The notes under the pieces: generated by a model
The model's input: only the letters and a program-made list of their open reading frames with translations
What the model was told of the DNA's origin: nothing
Database searches by the model: none
Source: UBA4615 sp044359175
Lineage (GTDB): Bacteria > Pseudomonadota > Gammaproteobacteria > Burkholderiales > Burkholderiaceae_E
NCBI GenBank assembly: GCA_044359175.1
Contig: JBIKMO010000062.1
Location: 1 to 19,449 of the forward strand
Length of the DNA: 19,449 bases
Direction of reading: 5' to 3'
Program-made: the position numbers and the translations under genes
Shown: piece after piece, positions 1 through 7,064 of the stretch
How the letters are laid out: every line of letters starts with the position of its first letter
How positions within the stretch are numbered: position 1 is the first letter of the stretch

Positions 1-1
1 C

Positions 2-547
2 GGCGGCGGCCTGCCGGTGGGCGTGGTCTGCGGCCGCCGCGACCTGATGAAGCGGTATCGCGAGGACCGGCCCGCGGATGTGTGCTTCGCCCGCGGTACG
101 TTCAACACCCACCCGGTCGTGATGGGTACCATGGCTGCGTTCCTCGAGCGGTTCGACTCGCCGGCCACCCGGGCGCTGTACGACGACCTGGACGCGCGCT
201 GGAACGCACGTGCGGCGCGTGCCAACGAGCGGCTGCGCGAGGCCGGCGTGCCGGTCCGGATCGCGCATCTGTCGTCGATCTGGACCGTGCTGTACCTGCG
301 ACCGTCGCGCTACAACTGGATGCTGCAGTTCTACCTCCGGGGCAGCGGGCTCGCGTTGAGCTGGGTCGGTACCGGCCGGCTGATCTTCAGCCTGGACTAC
401 GACGACGCCGCGTTCGACGCCGTCGTCTCGCGTGTCGTCGAGGCCGCGCGCGCGATGCAGTCCGACGGCTGGTGGGATGGGCCCGCGGCGACCGACCGCG
501 CCATCCGCCGCCGCATCCTCGGCGAGGTGCTGGGGCGGGGGCGCTGA
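2..547 (+). CDS. Class III PLP-dependent aminotransferase / glutamate-1-semialdehyde aminomutase-like, C-terminal part (5' end outside window)
   Basis: The gene is cut by the left edge of the window; the visible frame encodes about 181 residues and ends at a TGA. It opens with GGGLPVG, the block that follows the PLP-binding lysine in glutamate-1-semialdehyde aminomutase and related class III aminotransferases, so the catalytic lysine lies just outside the window. Further family-like blocks are FARGTFNTHPVVMG and the C-terminal GTGRLIFSLDYDD segment. The tail rich in tryptophan and arginine (DGWWDGP onward) is not typical of HemL, so I do not think this is the tetrapyrrole-pathway enzyme; it is more likely an aminotransferase or mutase paralogue of unknown substrate. 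It converges with the minus-strand membrane protein gene, with 15 bases between the two stops. Family assignment is fairly secure; the reaction is not known. Confidence 0.75.
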   Translation, partial: GGGLPVGVVCGRRDLMKRYREDRPADVCFARGTFNTHPVVMGTMAAFLERFDSPATRALYDDLDARWNARAARANERLREAGVPVRIAHLSSIWTVLYLRPSRYNWMLQFYLRGSGLALSWVGTGRLIFSLDYDDAAFDAVVSRVVEAARAMQSDGWWDGPAATDRAIRRRILGEVLGRGR

Positions 548-562
548 ACGCGGCGCGCCGTC

Positions 563-1207
563 TCAGTGCCGGCGCGCGTGGTGCATCGGGTCGAGCCGCT
601 CGCCGCGCAGCAGCGCGAGGGGTGCGCGGTGGTACAGCGCGATGTCGTGGAACGGGTCGGTGACCAGCTTGAGCACCCAGATCAGGCCGGTGCGCAGGTC
701 GCGCTCGATCCACAACTGCAGCACGCGCAGCGCGATGCCCGCCGCCGCGAGCGCGAGCCACGCGGTGCCGACGTCGCGCAGGTACTCGGTCCCCGTGCGC
801 GCGGGCTCGATCCAGCCGAACAGCGACGGGTTGACCCACAGCACCAGCGGCGACACCGCCCAGACCGACATCAGCACGATCTTGCGCCGGACGTTGTATC
901 CGACCTTGACCTCCTCCTTGTAGGCGTCGGTCACGTCGTTGATCACATCGTAGCCGCGCGGCTCGAAGAAGAAGTGACCGGCCTGGCGGGTGGTCATCGA
1001 CACGCCCCAGGCGAGCAGCGCGGCCGCGGCGGGGTCGACGAAGAGCAGCCCGTACGAGATCACGAAGCAGATCGCGCTGAGCAGGTGGAGCGACTGGTTG
1101 ATCCGGCTCTGGTGGTAGTAGCGGTGATCGTCCCAGCGCTGTGTCCGAAGTTCTTCGAGCAATCGTTCCAAGCTCCGCTCCCGGGTCGTTCGAGGGCCGT
1201 GCGCCAC
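563..1207 (-). CDS. Mpo1-like (DUF962-type) membrane protein
   Basis: With the GTG start at 1207 this encodes 214 residues. It contains HQSRINQSLH (His32, Asn37, His41; the H-x4-N-x3-H pattern) followed after one hydrophobic segment by GHFFFE (His78, Glu82). This arrangement matches the Mpo1/DUF962 family, whose yeast member is an Fe(II)-dependent dioxygenase in alpha-oxidation of 2-hydroxy fatty acids. About four hydrophobic stretches predict an inner-membrane protein; a charged C-terminal half with further histidines (DPFHDIALYHRAP) extends beyond the usual family length. The start is uncertain. An ATG at 1309 has GGGAGG upstream, but codons 1208-1309 have poor third-position GC and look non-coding. 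A TTG at 1171 is preceded by GGGAG. The gene is divergent from the glycosyltransferase. Function is inferred from the motif only. Confidence 0.6.
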   Translation of the reverse strand: MAHGPRTTRERSLERLLEELRTQRWDDHRYYHQSRINQSLHLLSAICFVISYGLLFVDPAAAALLAWGVSMTTRQAGHFFFEPRGYDVINDVTDAYKEEVKVGYNVRRKIVLMSVWAVSPLVLWVNPSLFGWIEPARTGTEYLRDVGTAWLALAAAGIALRVLQLWIERDLRTGLIWVLKLVTDPFHDIALYHRAPLALLRGERLDPMHHARRH

Positions 1208-1247
1208 CCGGCGGGCTGCGCACGTGACGCGAGGATGACGAGCGTCG

Positions 1248-1296
1248 ATGAAGATTCGGTGACAGCGCACCCACGGCCGCATGCGTCGGCTGTCAT
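1248..1296. promoter_or_regulatory. Inverted CTGTCA half-sites in the divergent promoter region (possible PHO box)
   Basis: TGACAGC (1260-1266) and GCTGTCA (1289-1295) form a 7-bp inverted repeat with a 22-base spacer in the lower-GC stretch between the divergent membrane-protein and glycosyltransferase genes. On the minus strand CTGTCAC-CGAA-TCTTCAT (1265 to 1248) resembles the PhoB consensus of two CTGTCAT-type repeats 4 bases apart, but the second repeat matches only four of seven positions. On the plus strand CTGTCAT (1290-1296) is a perfect half-site without a good partner. A Pho-regulated phosphonate locus would make sense here, but this is a weak match. Confidence 0.25.
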
Positions 1297-1329
1297 CACC
1301 CGGTTGCATCGTGCGGCGATCCTCCCGGC

Positions 1330-2559
1330 GTGAGCCTCGATTCCGTTCCGCGCGACGACCCGGGTGTGCGCCCCGGGCGGTTGCGCGTCGCGGTGGTCAC
1401 CGAGACCTGGCCGCCGGAGGTCAACGGCGTCGCGATGAGCATCGCCCGCGTGGTCGACGGGCTGCGGCGACGCGGTCACGACCTGCAGCTGGTGCGTCCG
1501 CGGCAGGCGCACGACGACGACGGCGAGGGCGACCGCGGACTGGAGACCGTGCTGACCCGCGGCCTGCCGATCCCCTGCTACCCGAGTCTGCGGATCGGCG
1601 TGCCTGCGCGGCGCCGGCTGGAGCGGTCGTGGTCGCAGCACCGGCCGGACGTGGTCCACCTCGCGACCGAAGGACCGCTCGGGCGTTCGGCGCTGCAGGC
1701 GGCCGATCGCCTCGGGCTGCCGGCGACCTCCGACTTCCGCACCAATTTTCACGCGTACAGCGACCACTACGGCGCCGGCTGGCTGCGCCGTCCGATCGCC
1801 GCGTACCTGCGTCGGTTCCACAACCGCACCCGACTGACGATGGTACCGACCGAAGGACTGCGCCGCGAGCTCGAGTCGCACGGCTTCCGTGGCTTGGAGG
1901 TCGTGGCCCGGGGCGTGGACACCGACCGGTTCCGGCCGCAGCGGCGCGACCCCGCGCTGCGCGCGAGTTGGGGCGCGGCCGCGGCGGACGACCTGGTGGT
2001 CGCGTACGTCGGGCGCCTGGCCCCGGAGAAGAACCTCGAAACCGTGGTCTCCGCGTTCGCCGCGATCCGGGCGACCGTGCCGGGCGCGCGCCTGCTGCTG
2101 GTCGGTGACGGACCGATGCGCGAGGCGCTGAGGACGGCCTGCCCGCAGGCCGTGCTGGCCGGCGAGCGTCGCGGCGACGACCTCGCCGCCCACTACGCGT
2201 CGGCCGATCTGTTCCTGTTCCCGAGCCTGACCGAGACCTTCGGCAACGTCACCGTCGAGGCGATGGCCAGCGGCCTGCCGGTGGTCGCCTACGACTACGC
2301 GGCGGCTGCGCAGCTGATCCGGGACGGCGTCAACGGGCGCACCGTGCCGTTCGGCGAGCGGGCCGCGTTCGAGCGGGCCGCGGTCGCGCTGGCGGGCGAC
2401 GCGCCGGGTCGGCGCCTGCTGGGCGAACGGGCGTGTGCGAGCGTCGCGGCGCTCGGCTGGGACCGGATCGTCGCGCGATTCGAGGCGCTGCTTCACGAGG
2501 CGGCCCGGCCTGAGACCAGGCTGCGACCGATGGCGGCGGCCCGCGAGGCGGACGCGTGA
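1330..2559 (+). CDS. GT4-family glycosyltransferase (MgtA/SqdX-like)
   Basis: A 409-residue GT-B fold glycosyltransferase. The N-terminal Rossmann half carries VAVVTETWPPEVNGVA and the acceptor-side segment FHAYSDHYG. The C-terminal nucleotide-sugar half carries YVGRLAPEKNLE, LLVGDGP and the GT4 E-x7-E motif (Glu302 and Glu310 in TETFGNVTVEAMASGLP). The closest family types I recognise are GDP-mannose-dependent mannosyltransferases (MgtA) and sulfoquinovosyl/glucuronosyl diacylglycerol synthases (SqdX-like), which are cytoplasmic or peripheral membrane enzymes making glycolipids; the donor cannot be read from sequence. The GTG at 1330 has no clear Shine-Dalgarno, and a start at a later GTG or TTG just before LRVAVVTE is possible. 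Its TGA overlaps the ATG of phnC (TGATG), so it is probably co-transcribed and translationally coupled with the phosphonate genes. Confidence 0.85.
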   Translation: MSLDSVPRDDPGVRPGRLRVAVVTETWPPEVNGVAMSIARVVDGLRRRGHDLQLVRPRQAHDDDGEGDRGLETVLTRGLPIPCYPSLRIGVPARRRLERSWSQHRPDVVHLATEGPLGRSALQAADRLGLPATSDFRTNFHAYSDHYGAGWLRRPIAAYLRRFHNRTRLTMVPTEGLRRELESHGFRGLEVVARGVDTDRFRPQRRDPALRASWGAAAADDLVVAYVGRLAPEKNLETVVSAFAAIRATVPGARLLLVGDGPMREALRTACPQAVLAGERRGDDLAAHYASADLFLFPSLTETFGNVTVEAMASGLPVVAYDYAAAAQLIRDGVNGRTVPFGERAAFERAAVALAGDAPGRRLLGERACASVAALGWDRIVARFEALLHEAARPETRLRPMAAAREADA

Positions 2560-3401
2560 TGCGCGCCTGCGACGCGGCCGCGCATCCGGCGGTCGAGATC
2601 CGTGGCCTGAGCAAGACGTTCGGCGCCTGCCGCGCGCTCGATGCGGTCGATCTGACCGTGCGCTGCGGCGAGATGGTCGCGCTGATCGGTGCCTCCGGGT
2701 CGGGCAAGTCGACGCTGCTGCGGCACGTCCCCGGATTCGTCGCGGCCGACACCGGCGAGGTCCGGGTCGACGGCGTCACGATGCAGTGCGGCGGACGCGT
2801 GTCGCGCCGGATCCGGGTCGAGCGACGCCGCGTGGGCTTCGTGCATCAGCAGTTCAACCTCGTCGGGCGGCTGCCCGTGATCGTCAACGTGCTGACCGGG
2901 TTGCTGCACCGCTGCCCGCCGTGGCGACGTGCGCTGCTGCGATTCACGCACGACGAGCGACGCCGCGCGATCGAGGCGCTCGACGCGGTCGGCATCGCCG
3001 AGACCGCGTGGCAGCGCGCCTCGACGCTGTCGGGCGGCCAGCAGCAGCGCGCGGCGCTCGCCCGCTGCCTGGTCCAGGACGCCGAGGTCGTGCTCGCCGA
3101 CGAGCCGATCGCGTCGCTCGACCCCGAATCGTCGCGCAAGGTGATGGATCTGCTCGCCGACATGCACCATCGGCTCGGTCGCACCGTGCTGGTATCGCTG
3201 CACCAGGTCGAGTTCGCGGTGCGCTATTGCCCGCGAACCGTCGCGCTGCGCGCCGGTCGGGTGGTCTATGACGGGCCGTCGTCGGCGCTCACCCCTGCGC
3301 TGCTCGGCGAGCTCTACGGGACCGAGGCGCACGAGCTGTTCGGTGCCCCGCCCACGCTCGGGGTACGGGCCCCCGCGCGCGTCGCCTCCGCCGTGCCCTG
3401 A
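2559..3401 (+). CDS. phnC: Phosphonate ABC transporter ATP-binding protein PhnC
   Basis: A 280-residue cytoplasmic ATPase that powers phosphonate (or phosphite/phosphate ester) import with PhnD and PhnE. Counting from the ATG, Walker A is GASGSGKST (residues 44-52), the Q-loop region is HQQFNLVGRLPV, the ABC signature LSGGQQQR is near residue 158, Walker B is VVLADEP near 177-183, and the switch histidine is in LVSLHQ. QFNLVGRL and VRYCPRTVALRAGRVVYDGP are hallmarks of the PhnC clade. A GTG directly precedes the ATG in the same frame (2556); I chose the ATG because it forms a TGATG overlap with the upstream glycosyltransferase stop. RHVPGF replaces the usual R-H-x-x-G-L segment after Walker A, a minor variation. 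PhnD follows after 45 bases. Confidence 0.93.
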   Translation: MRACDAAAHPAVEIRGLSKTFGACRALDAVDLTVRCGEMVALIGASGSGKSTLLRHVPGFVAADTGEVRVDGVTMQCGGRVSRRIRVERRRVGFVHQQFNLVGRLPVIVNVLTGLLHRCPPWRRALLRFTHDERRRAIEALDAVGIAETAWQRASTLSGGQQQRAALARCLVQDAEVVLADEPIASLDPESSRKVMDLLADMHHRLGRTVLVSLHQVEFAVRYCPRTVALRAGRVVYDGPSSALTPALLGELYGTEAHELFGAPPTLGVRAPARVASAVP

Positions 3402-3446
3402 CTCGCCCGACGCCACCCCAGACCCCCGACTCCAGGAGGACCTGTC

Positions 3447-4412
3447 ATGTTCCGTTCGTTCCGAGGTCTTGTCGCCGCCGCCGTGCTCGTCGCGACCGCC
3501 ACGGCGGGTGCGCAGCCGCTGCGCGAGATCAACTTCGGCGTGATCGCCACCGAGAAAGCCGGTGCGCTGCGTCAGATGTGGGAGCCGTTCCTCGAGGACA
3601 TGTCGAAGGCGATCGGCATGAAGGTCAACGGCTTCTACGCGACCGACTACGCCGGGATCATCGAGGCGCAGCGCTTCAACAAGGTGCAGATCGCGTGGTA
3701 CGGCAACCGCTCGGCGATGGACGCGGTCGACCGCGCGCAAGGCGAGGTGTTCGCGCAGTTCGTCGACCTGGACGGCACGCCCGGCTACTACTCGTACCTG
3801 ATCACGCACCGCGATTCCGGCATCGCCTCGCTCGAGCAGGTGCTAAAGCACGGCAAGCAGTATTCGTTCGGGATCGGCGATCCGGCATCGACCTCGGGCA
3901 CCCTGGTGCCGACCTACTACGTCTTCACGATGAACCGGCTCGACCCGCGCACGCACTTTCGCGTGGTCCGCTCGGCGAACCACGAGGGCAACTTCCTCGC
4001 GGTGCTCAACCGCCAGGTCGACGTGGCGACCAGCAATAGCGAGATGACCGAGAAGGTGCGCGAGAAGAACCCGGAACGGATGGAGCAGATCCGGATCCTG
4101 TGGACCTCGCCGCTGATCCCGCGCGATCCGCTGGTCTGGCGCAAGGATCTGCCGGCGGACCTGAAGCGCAAGGTGCAGGACTTCGTGGTCGGCTACGGCA
4201 AGGACGCGCGCGAGAAGGAGATCCTCAAGAACATGTACCGGCTCGCCGGATTCAAGGCCTCCAGCGACGCGCAGCTCATCCCGATCCGACAGCTGGAGCT
4301 CGCCAAGGACCGCCAGAAGCTGGTCGACGACCCGAATCTGTCCGAGTCCGCCCGCAAGGTGCGGCTCGACGAGATCGACGCGAAGCTCGCCGCGCTCGCG
4401 CGCCAGATGTGA
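3447..4412 (+). CDS. phnD: Phosphonate ABC transporter periplasmic substrate-binding protein PhnD
   Basis: A 321-residue exported binding protein. Residues 1-22 form a signal peptide (short basic n-region, hydrophobic AAAVLVATATAG core, cleavage expected after AGA at 22/23). The mature part starts INFGVIATEK and contains the PhnD-family features YATDYAGIIEAQRFNKVQIAWYG, GIGDPASTSG (phosphonate-binding loop) and a C-terminal helical tail typical of PhnD. It would capture alkylphosphonates in the periplasm and deliver them to PhnE/PhnC. The start is firm: AGGAGG at 3434-3439 lies 7 bases before the ATG, the best Shine-Dalgarno in this locus, consistent with the binding protein being made in excess over the membrane components. 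The exact ligand cannot be deduced. Confidence 0.94.
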   Translation: MFRSFRGLVAAAVLVATATAGAQPLREINFGVIATEKAGALRQMWEPFLEDMSKAIGMKVNGFYATDYAGIIEAQRFNKVQIAWYGNRSAMDAVDRAQGEVFAQFVDLDGTPGYYSYLITHRDSGIASLEQVLKHGKQYSFGIGDPASTSGTLVPTYYVFTMNRLDPRTHFRVVRSANHEGNFLAVLNRQVDVATSNSEMTEKVREKNPERMEQIRILWTSPLIPRDPLVWRKDLPADLKRKVQDFVVGYGKDAREKEILKNMYRLAGFKASSDAQLIPIRQLELAKDRQKLVDDPNLSESARKVRLDEIDAKLAALARQM

Positions 4413-4449
4413 GCGCGGGGCGATCGTCGCGGCCTGCGTCGGGCGGCCG

Positions 4450-5247
4450 GTGAACCCGCAGGACGGCGCGCTGCGGGTGCCGGTCGATCCGCCGCGCACC
4501 CGCCTCACCACGCAGCTCGCGTGGGGGCTGGTGCTGGCCGCGCTGATCTGGTCGTGGGAGGGCGCGGACATCCGGCCGTGGGACCTGTGGCAGGACTCGG
4601 CGAACATGGCGACCTTCGCGCGGGACTTCTTCCCGCCCGACTTCCACGACTGGCGGATCTACCTGCGCGAGATGGTGATCACCGTGCACATCGCGGTCTG
4701 GGGCACGGTGCTCGCGGTGGTCTGCGCAGTGCCGCTCGGCCTGATGTCCGCGCAGAACGTCGCGCCGCGTTGGGTGGTGCAGCCGGTGCGCCGACTGATG
4801 GACGCGTGCCGCGCGATCAACGAGATGGTGTTCGCGATGCTGTTCATCGTCGCGGTCGGGCTGGGGCCGTTCGCCGGCGTGCTCGCGCTCTGGGTGCACA
4901 CCACCGGAGTGCTCGCCAAGCTGTTCGCCGAAGCGGTCGAGTCGATCGACGCGCGCCCGGTCGAGGGCGTGCGCGCCACCGGCGCGAGCGCCCTCGAGGA
5001 GATCTGGTACGCGGTGATCCCCCAGGTGCTGCCGCTGTGGATCTCGTATGCGCTGTACCGGTTCGAATCGAACGTGCGCTCGGCGTCGGTGGTGGGCATG
5101 GTCGGCGCGGGTGGCATCGGCGTGATCCTGCACGAGGTGATCCGCGGATTCGAGTACGCGCAGACCTCGGCGGTGCTGCTGATCATCATCGCGTCGGTGA
5201 CGCTGATCGACCTGGTCTCGGCACGGATCCGTCAGTGGGCGCTCTGA
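4450..5247 (+). CDS. phnE: Phosphonate ABC transporter permease PhnE
   Basis: A 265-residue inner-membrane permease with a GTG start 37 bases after phnD. Hydrophobic segments include LAWGLVLAALIWSW near the N-terminus, VITVHIAVWGTVLAVVCAVPLGLM, VFAMLFIVAVGLGPFAGVLALWV and the C-terminal AVLLIIIASVTLIDLV. The cytoplasmic EAA-type coupling loop that docks on PhnC is around VRATGASALEEIWYAVIPQVLP, followed by YRFESNVRSASVVGMVGAGGIG, a block highly characteristic of PhnE. There is a single PhnE copy, so the transporter would be a homodimer of PhnE with two PhnC subunits. The stop overlaps the following hydrolase-like gene if that gene begins at its first GTG (5235). Confidence 0.92.
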   Translation: MNPQDGALRVPVDPPRTRLTTQLAWGLVLAALIWSWEGADIRPWDLWQDSANMATFARDFFPPDFHDWRIYLREMVITVHIAVWGTVLAVVCAVPLGLMSAQNVAPRWVVQPVRRLMDACRAINEMVFAMLFIVAVGLGPFAGVLALWVHTTGVLAKLFAEAVESIDARPVEGVRATGASALEEIWYAVIPQVLPLWISYALYRFESNVRSASVVGMVGAGGIGVILHEVIRGFEYAQTSAVLLIIIASVTLIDLVSARIRQWAL

Positions 5248-5972
5248 CCGACGCCGCAGGGGGCGCGGTGCCCCGGACCGTCCGGGTCGACGGCGTCGAG
5301 TACCGCCGGCCACGCGGACCGGTGGGGGTGGTGTGCGTCGATGGCGGCGATCCGGAGTACTTCGAGCGCGCGGTGAGCGACGGGCTCGCGCTGGATCTCG
5401 CGCGGTTCGAACGCGTCGGGCTCGCGACCCGCGCCGACCGGGTGGTGCCGAGCGTCACCGGCCCGAGCAACCTGTCGCTCACCGACGTCGTGCGGCACGA
5501 GCATCCGCCGGGCAGTCCTGCGGCGGATGACTTCATGGGGGCGCTCGACATCGCGCTCGGTGCGCTCGCCGATGCCGGGGCGACGGTTACGGTCACCGCC
5601 GACCACGGCATGAGCGCCATGGCGCACGGTGGTCGGGCCCATGGCCGGTGGATCGCGGGTGTTCCGCGCGCGGTCGACGGGGTCGCGGGTGCGCTGGAGC
5701 GCGACGAGGTGTGCCGTCGCTTCGAGCTGCCGGCCGACCGCGAGGCCGACGTCGCCGTGATCGCCGCCCCGGGCGTGGCGCTCGGCGCCGCGGCGCGCGA
5801 CCCTGACCTGAGCGCGCTGCACGGTGTGCGGCTGCGCAGTCACGGGGGTACCGCCGAGGCGTGCGTACCGTTCGTCATCAATGCGCCGCTCGAGCCCGCG
5901 TACCGTGAGCAGGCGGACGGCCGGCTGCCGAGCCGGCGGATCTTCGAGTTCGCGATCAACGGAGCCCGCTGA
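5235..5972 (+). CDS. Phosphonoacetate hydrolase-like phosphatase, internally shortened (cap-less PhnA)
   Basis: An alkaline-phosphatase-superfamily protein that reads as phosphonoacetate hydrolase (which cleaves phosphonoacetate to phosphate and acetate with two zinc ions) with two internal blocks missing. Present in order are VVCVDGGDP (Asp36), PSVTGPSN (Thr75, nucleophile position), TDVVRHEH (Asp84, His88), TADHGM (Asp123, His124) and RSHGG (His203), so all seven metal or nucleophile positions survive. Full-length family members have about 400-425 residues; this has 245. Roughly 130 residues are absent between Thr75 and Asp84, including the cap and its substrate-binding lysines, and roughly 50 more between His124 and the ERDEVCRRFELPADR block. 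The frame is open throughout. The GTG at 5235 overlaps phnE by 13 bases; GTG 5268 is an alternative start. It may be a remodelled enzyme or an in-frame remnant. Confidence 0.72.
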   Translation: MGALTDAAGGAVPRTVRVDGVEYRRPRGPVGVVCVDGGDPEYFERAVSDGLALDLARFERVGLATRADRVVPSVTGPSNLSLTDVVRHEHPPGSPAADDFMGALDIALGALADAGATVTVTADHGMSAMAHGGRAHGRWIAGVPRAVDGVAGALERDEVCRRFELPADREADVAVIAAPGVALGAAARDPDLSALHGVRLRSHGGTAEACVPFVINAPLEPAYREQADGRLPSRRIFEFAINGAR

Positions 5973-5973
5973 C

Positions 5974-7053
5974 GTGTCCGAGCCGTCCTTCGATCTGCCC
6001 GATACCGGCCGCGTCGCGGTCTTCGACGAACCCGGCGGTCCGTTCCGCATCGCGCGATACCCGCTGCGTCCGCCGCGCGCGGACGAGGCGCTGGTACGGG
6101 TGCGGATGTCGACCGTGTGCGGTTCGGATGTCCATTCGTACCAGGGCCGGCGGCCGTCGCCGTGCCCGGGGCTGCTCGGTCACGAGATCGTCGGCACGGT
6201 GGTGGCGCTCGGCGCAGCGGTGGGGCGCGACATGTGCGATGCGCCGCTCGCGCTCGGCGACCGCGTGACCTTCAGCGAGTACTTCGTCCACGGCCGAAGC
6301 CGGCTGCGGGAACTGCTCGATCTGCCTCACAAGGCGCCGGGCGTGGCGAAGTACGGCCATCTCTGCAGCGACGAGGCCCCGCACCACCACGGCGGCTTCG
6401 GCGACTACTGCTACGTTCGCGCCGATTCGTGGATCCTGCGCGTGCCGCAGGCGCTGACCGACGCCGAGGCCGCGCCGCTCAACTGCGGGGTCGCGACGAT
6501 GTGCGCGGCGATCGATGCGGCTCGCATCGAGATCGGCGATGCGGTCATCGTCGTCGGCCTGGGCCTGCTCGGGCTGTACGCGGCGGCGATCGCGAAGGCG
6601 CGGGGCGCCTCGCACGTGGTCGGCGTCGACCCGGTGCCGGCACGCCGCGCGCTCGCCGAGCGCTTCGGCGTCGACGTGGCGCTGCCGCCCGGGCACGCGC
6701 CGCCGTGCGAGGCCGACGCGGTGATCGAGGCGTGCGGCAACCCCACGGTGATCGCCCAGGGTCTCGCGTGGCTGCGCCCGGGTGGCCGACTGGTGATCGC
6801 GGGCACGGTCAACCCGGGCGCGACCGTGGCGCTGGACGCAAATCTGGTGCTGCGCCGGTGCGCGACGCTGGTCGGCGTGCACAACTACCACCCGCGCCAC
6901 CTGGTGCAGGCGTGCGCGTTCGTCGCCGCGAACCGCGAGCGCCATCCGTTCGACGCGCTGGTCGAGCGTCGCTACCCGCTGGAGCGGGTCGGCGACGCGA
7001 TCGCAGACGCCGCGGCCCACCGCGTGGTGCGCGCGGCGGTCGTGCCGTCGTGA
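5974..7053 (+). CDS. Zinc-type alcohol dehydrogenase, phosphonate-catabolism-associated clade
   Basis: A 359-residue medium-chain dehydrogenase. Catalytic-zinc residues are visible as Cys49 (CGSD) and the GHE motif (His70, Glu71), with a likely fourth ligand in LNCGVAT; the NAD(P)-binding fold shows VVGLGLLGLYAAAIAK and VVGVDPVPARR. GDRV precedes the lobe where most relatives carry four structural-zinc cysteines; here residues 99-130 contain none. The KYGH motif and position beside phnCDE and a PhnA-like gene match the clade described as putative phosphonate-catabolism-associated alcohol dehydrogenase; the substrate is not known. The GTG start lies one base after the upstream stop (TGAcGTG), so it is surely in the same operon. 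It converges on the aldehyde dehydrogenase gene with only 11 bases between stops. Confidence 0.85.
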   Translation: MSEPSFDLPDTGRVAVFDEPGGPFRIARYPLRPPRADEALVRVRMSTVCGSDVHSYQGRRPSPCPGLLGHEIVGTVVALGAAVGRDMCDAPLALGDRVTFSEYFVHGRSRLRELLDLPHKAPGVAKYGHLCSDEAPHHHGGFGDYCYVRADSWILRVPQALTDAEAAPLNCGVATMCAAIDAARIEIGDAVIVVGLGLLGLYAAAIAKARGASHVVGVDPVPARRALAERFGVDVALPPGHAPPCEADAVIEACGNPTVIAQGLAWLRPGGRLVIAGTVNPGATVALDANLVLRRCATLVGVHNYHPRHLVQACAFVAANRERHPFDALVERRYPLERVGDAIADAAAHRVVRAAVVPS

Positions 7054-7064
7054 CCGGGACCGTC

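Noticed and set aside
2..547. The truncated class III enzyme as part of phosphonate catabolism (for example a PbfA-type ammonia-lyase)
   Set aside because: Only the C-terminal part is visible, an opposite-strand gene separates it from phnCDE, and no diagnostic residue can be checked.
1208..1309. N-terminal extension of the Mpo1-like protein from the ATG at 1309
   Set aside because: Although GGGAGG precedes this ATG, codons in the extension have poor third-position GC, show no family similarity and would place coding sequence over the divergent promoter.
7054..7064. Terminator between the convergent dehydrogenase and calB-like genes
   Set aside because: Only 11 bases, with no hairpin or T-run visible.
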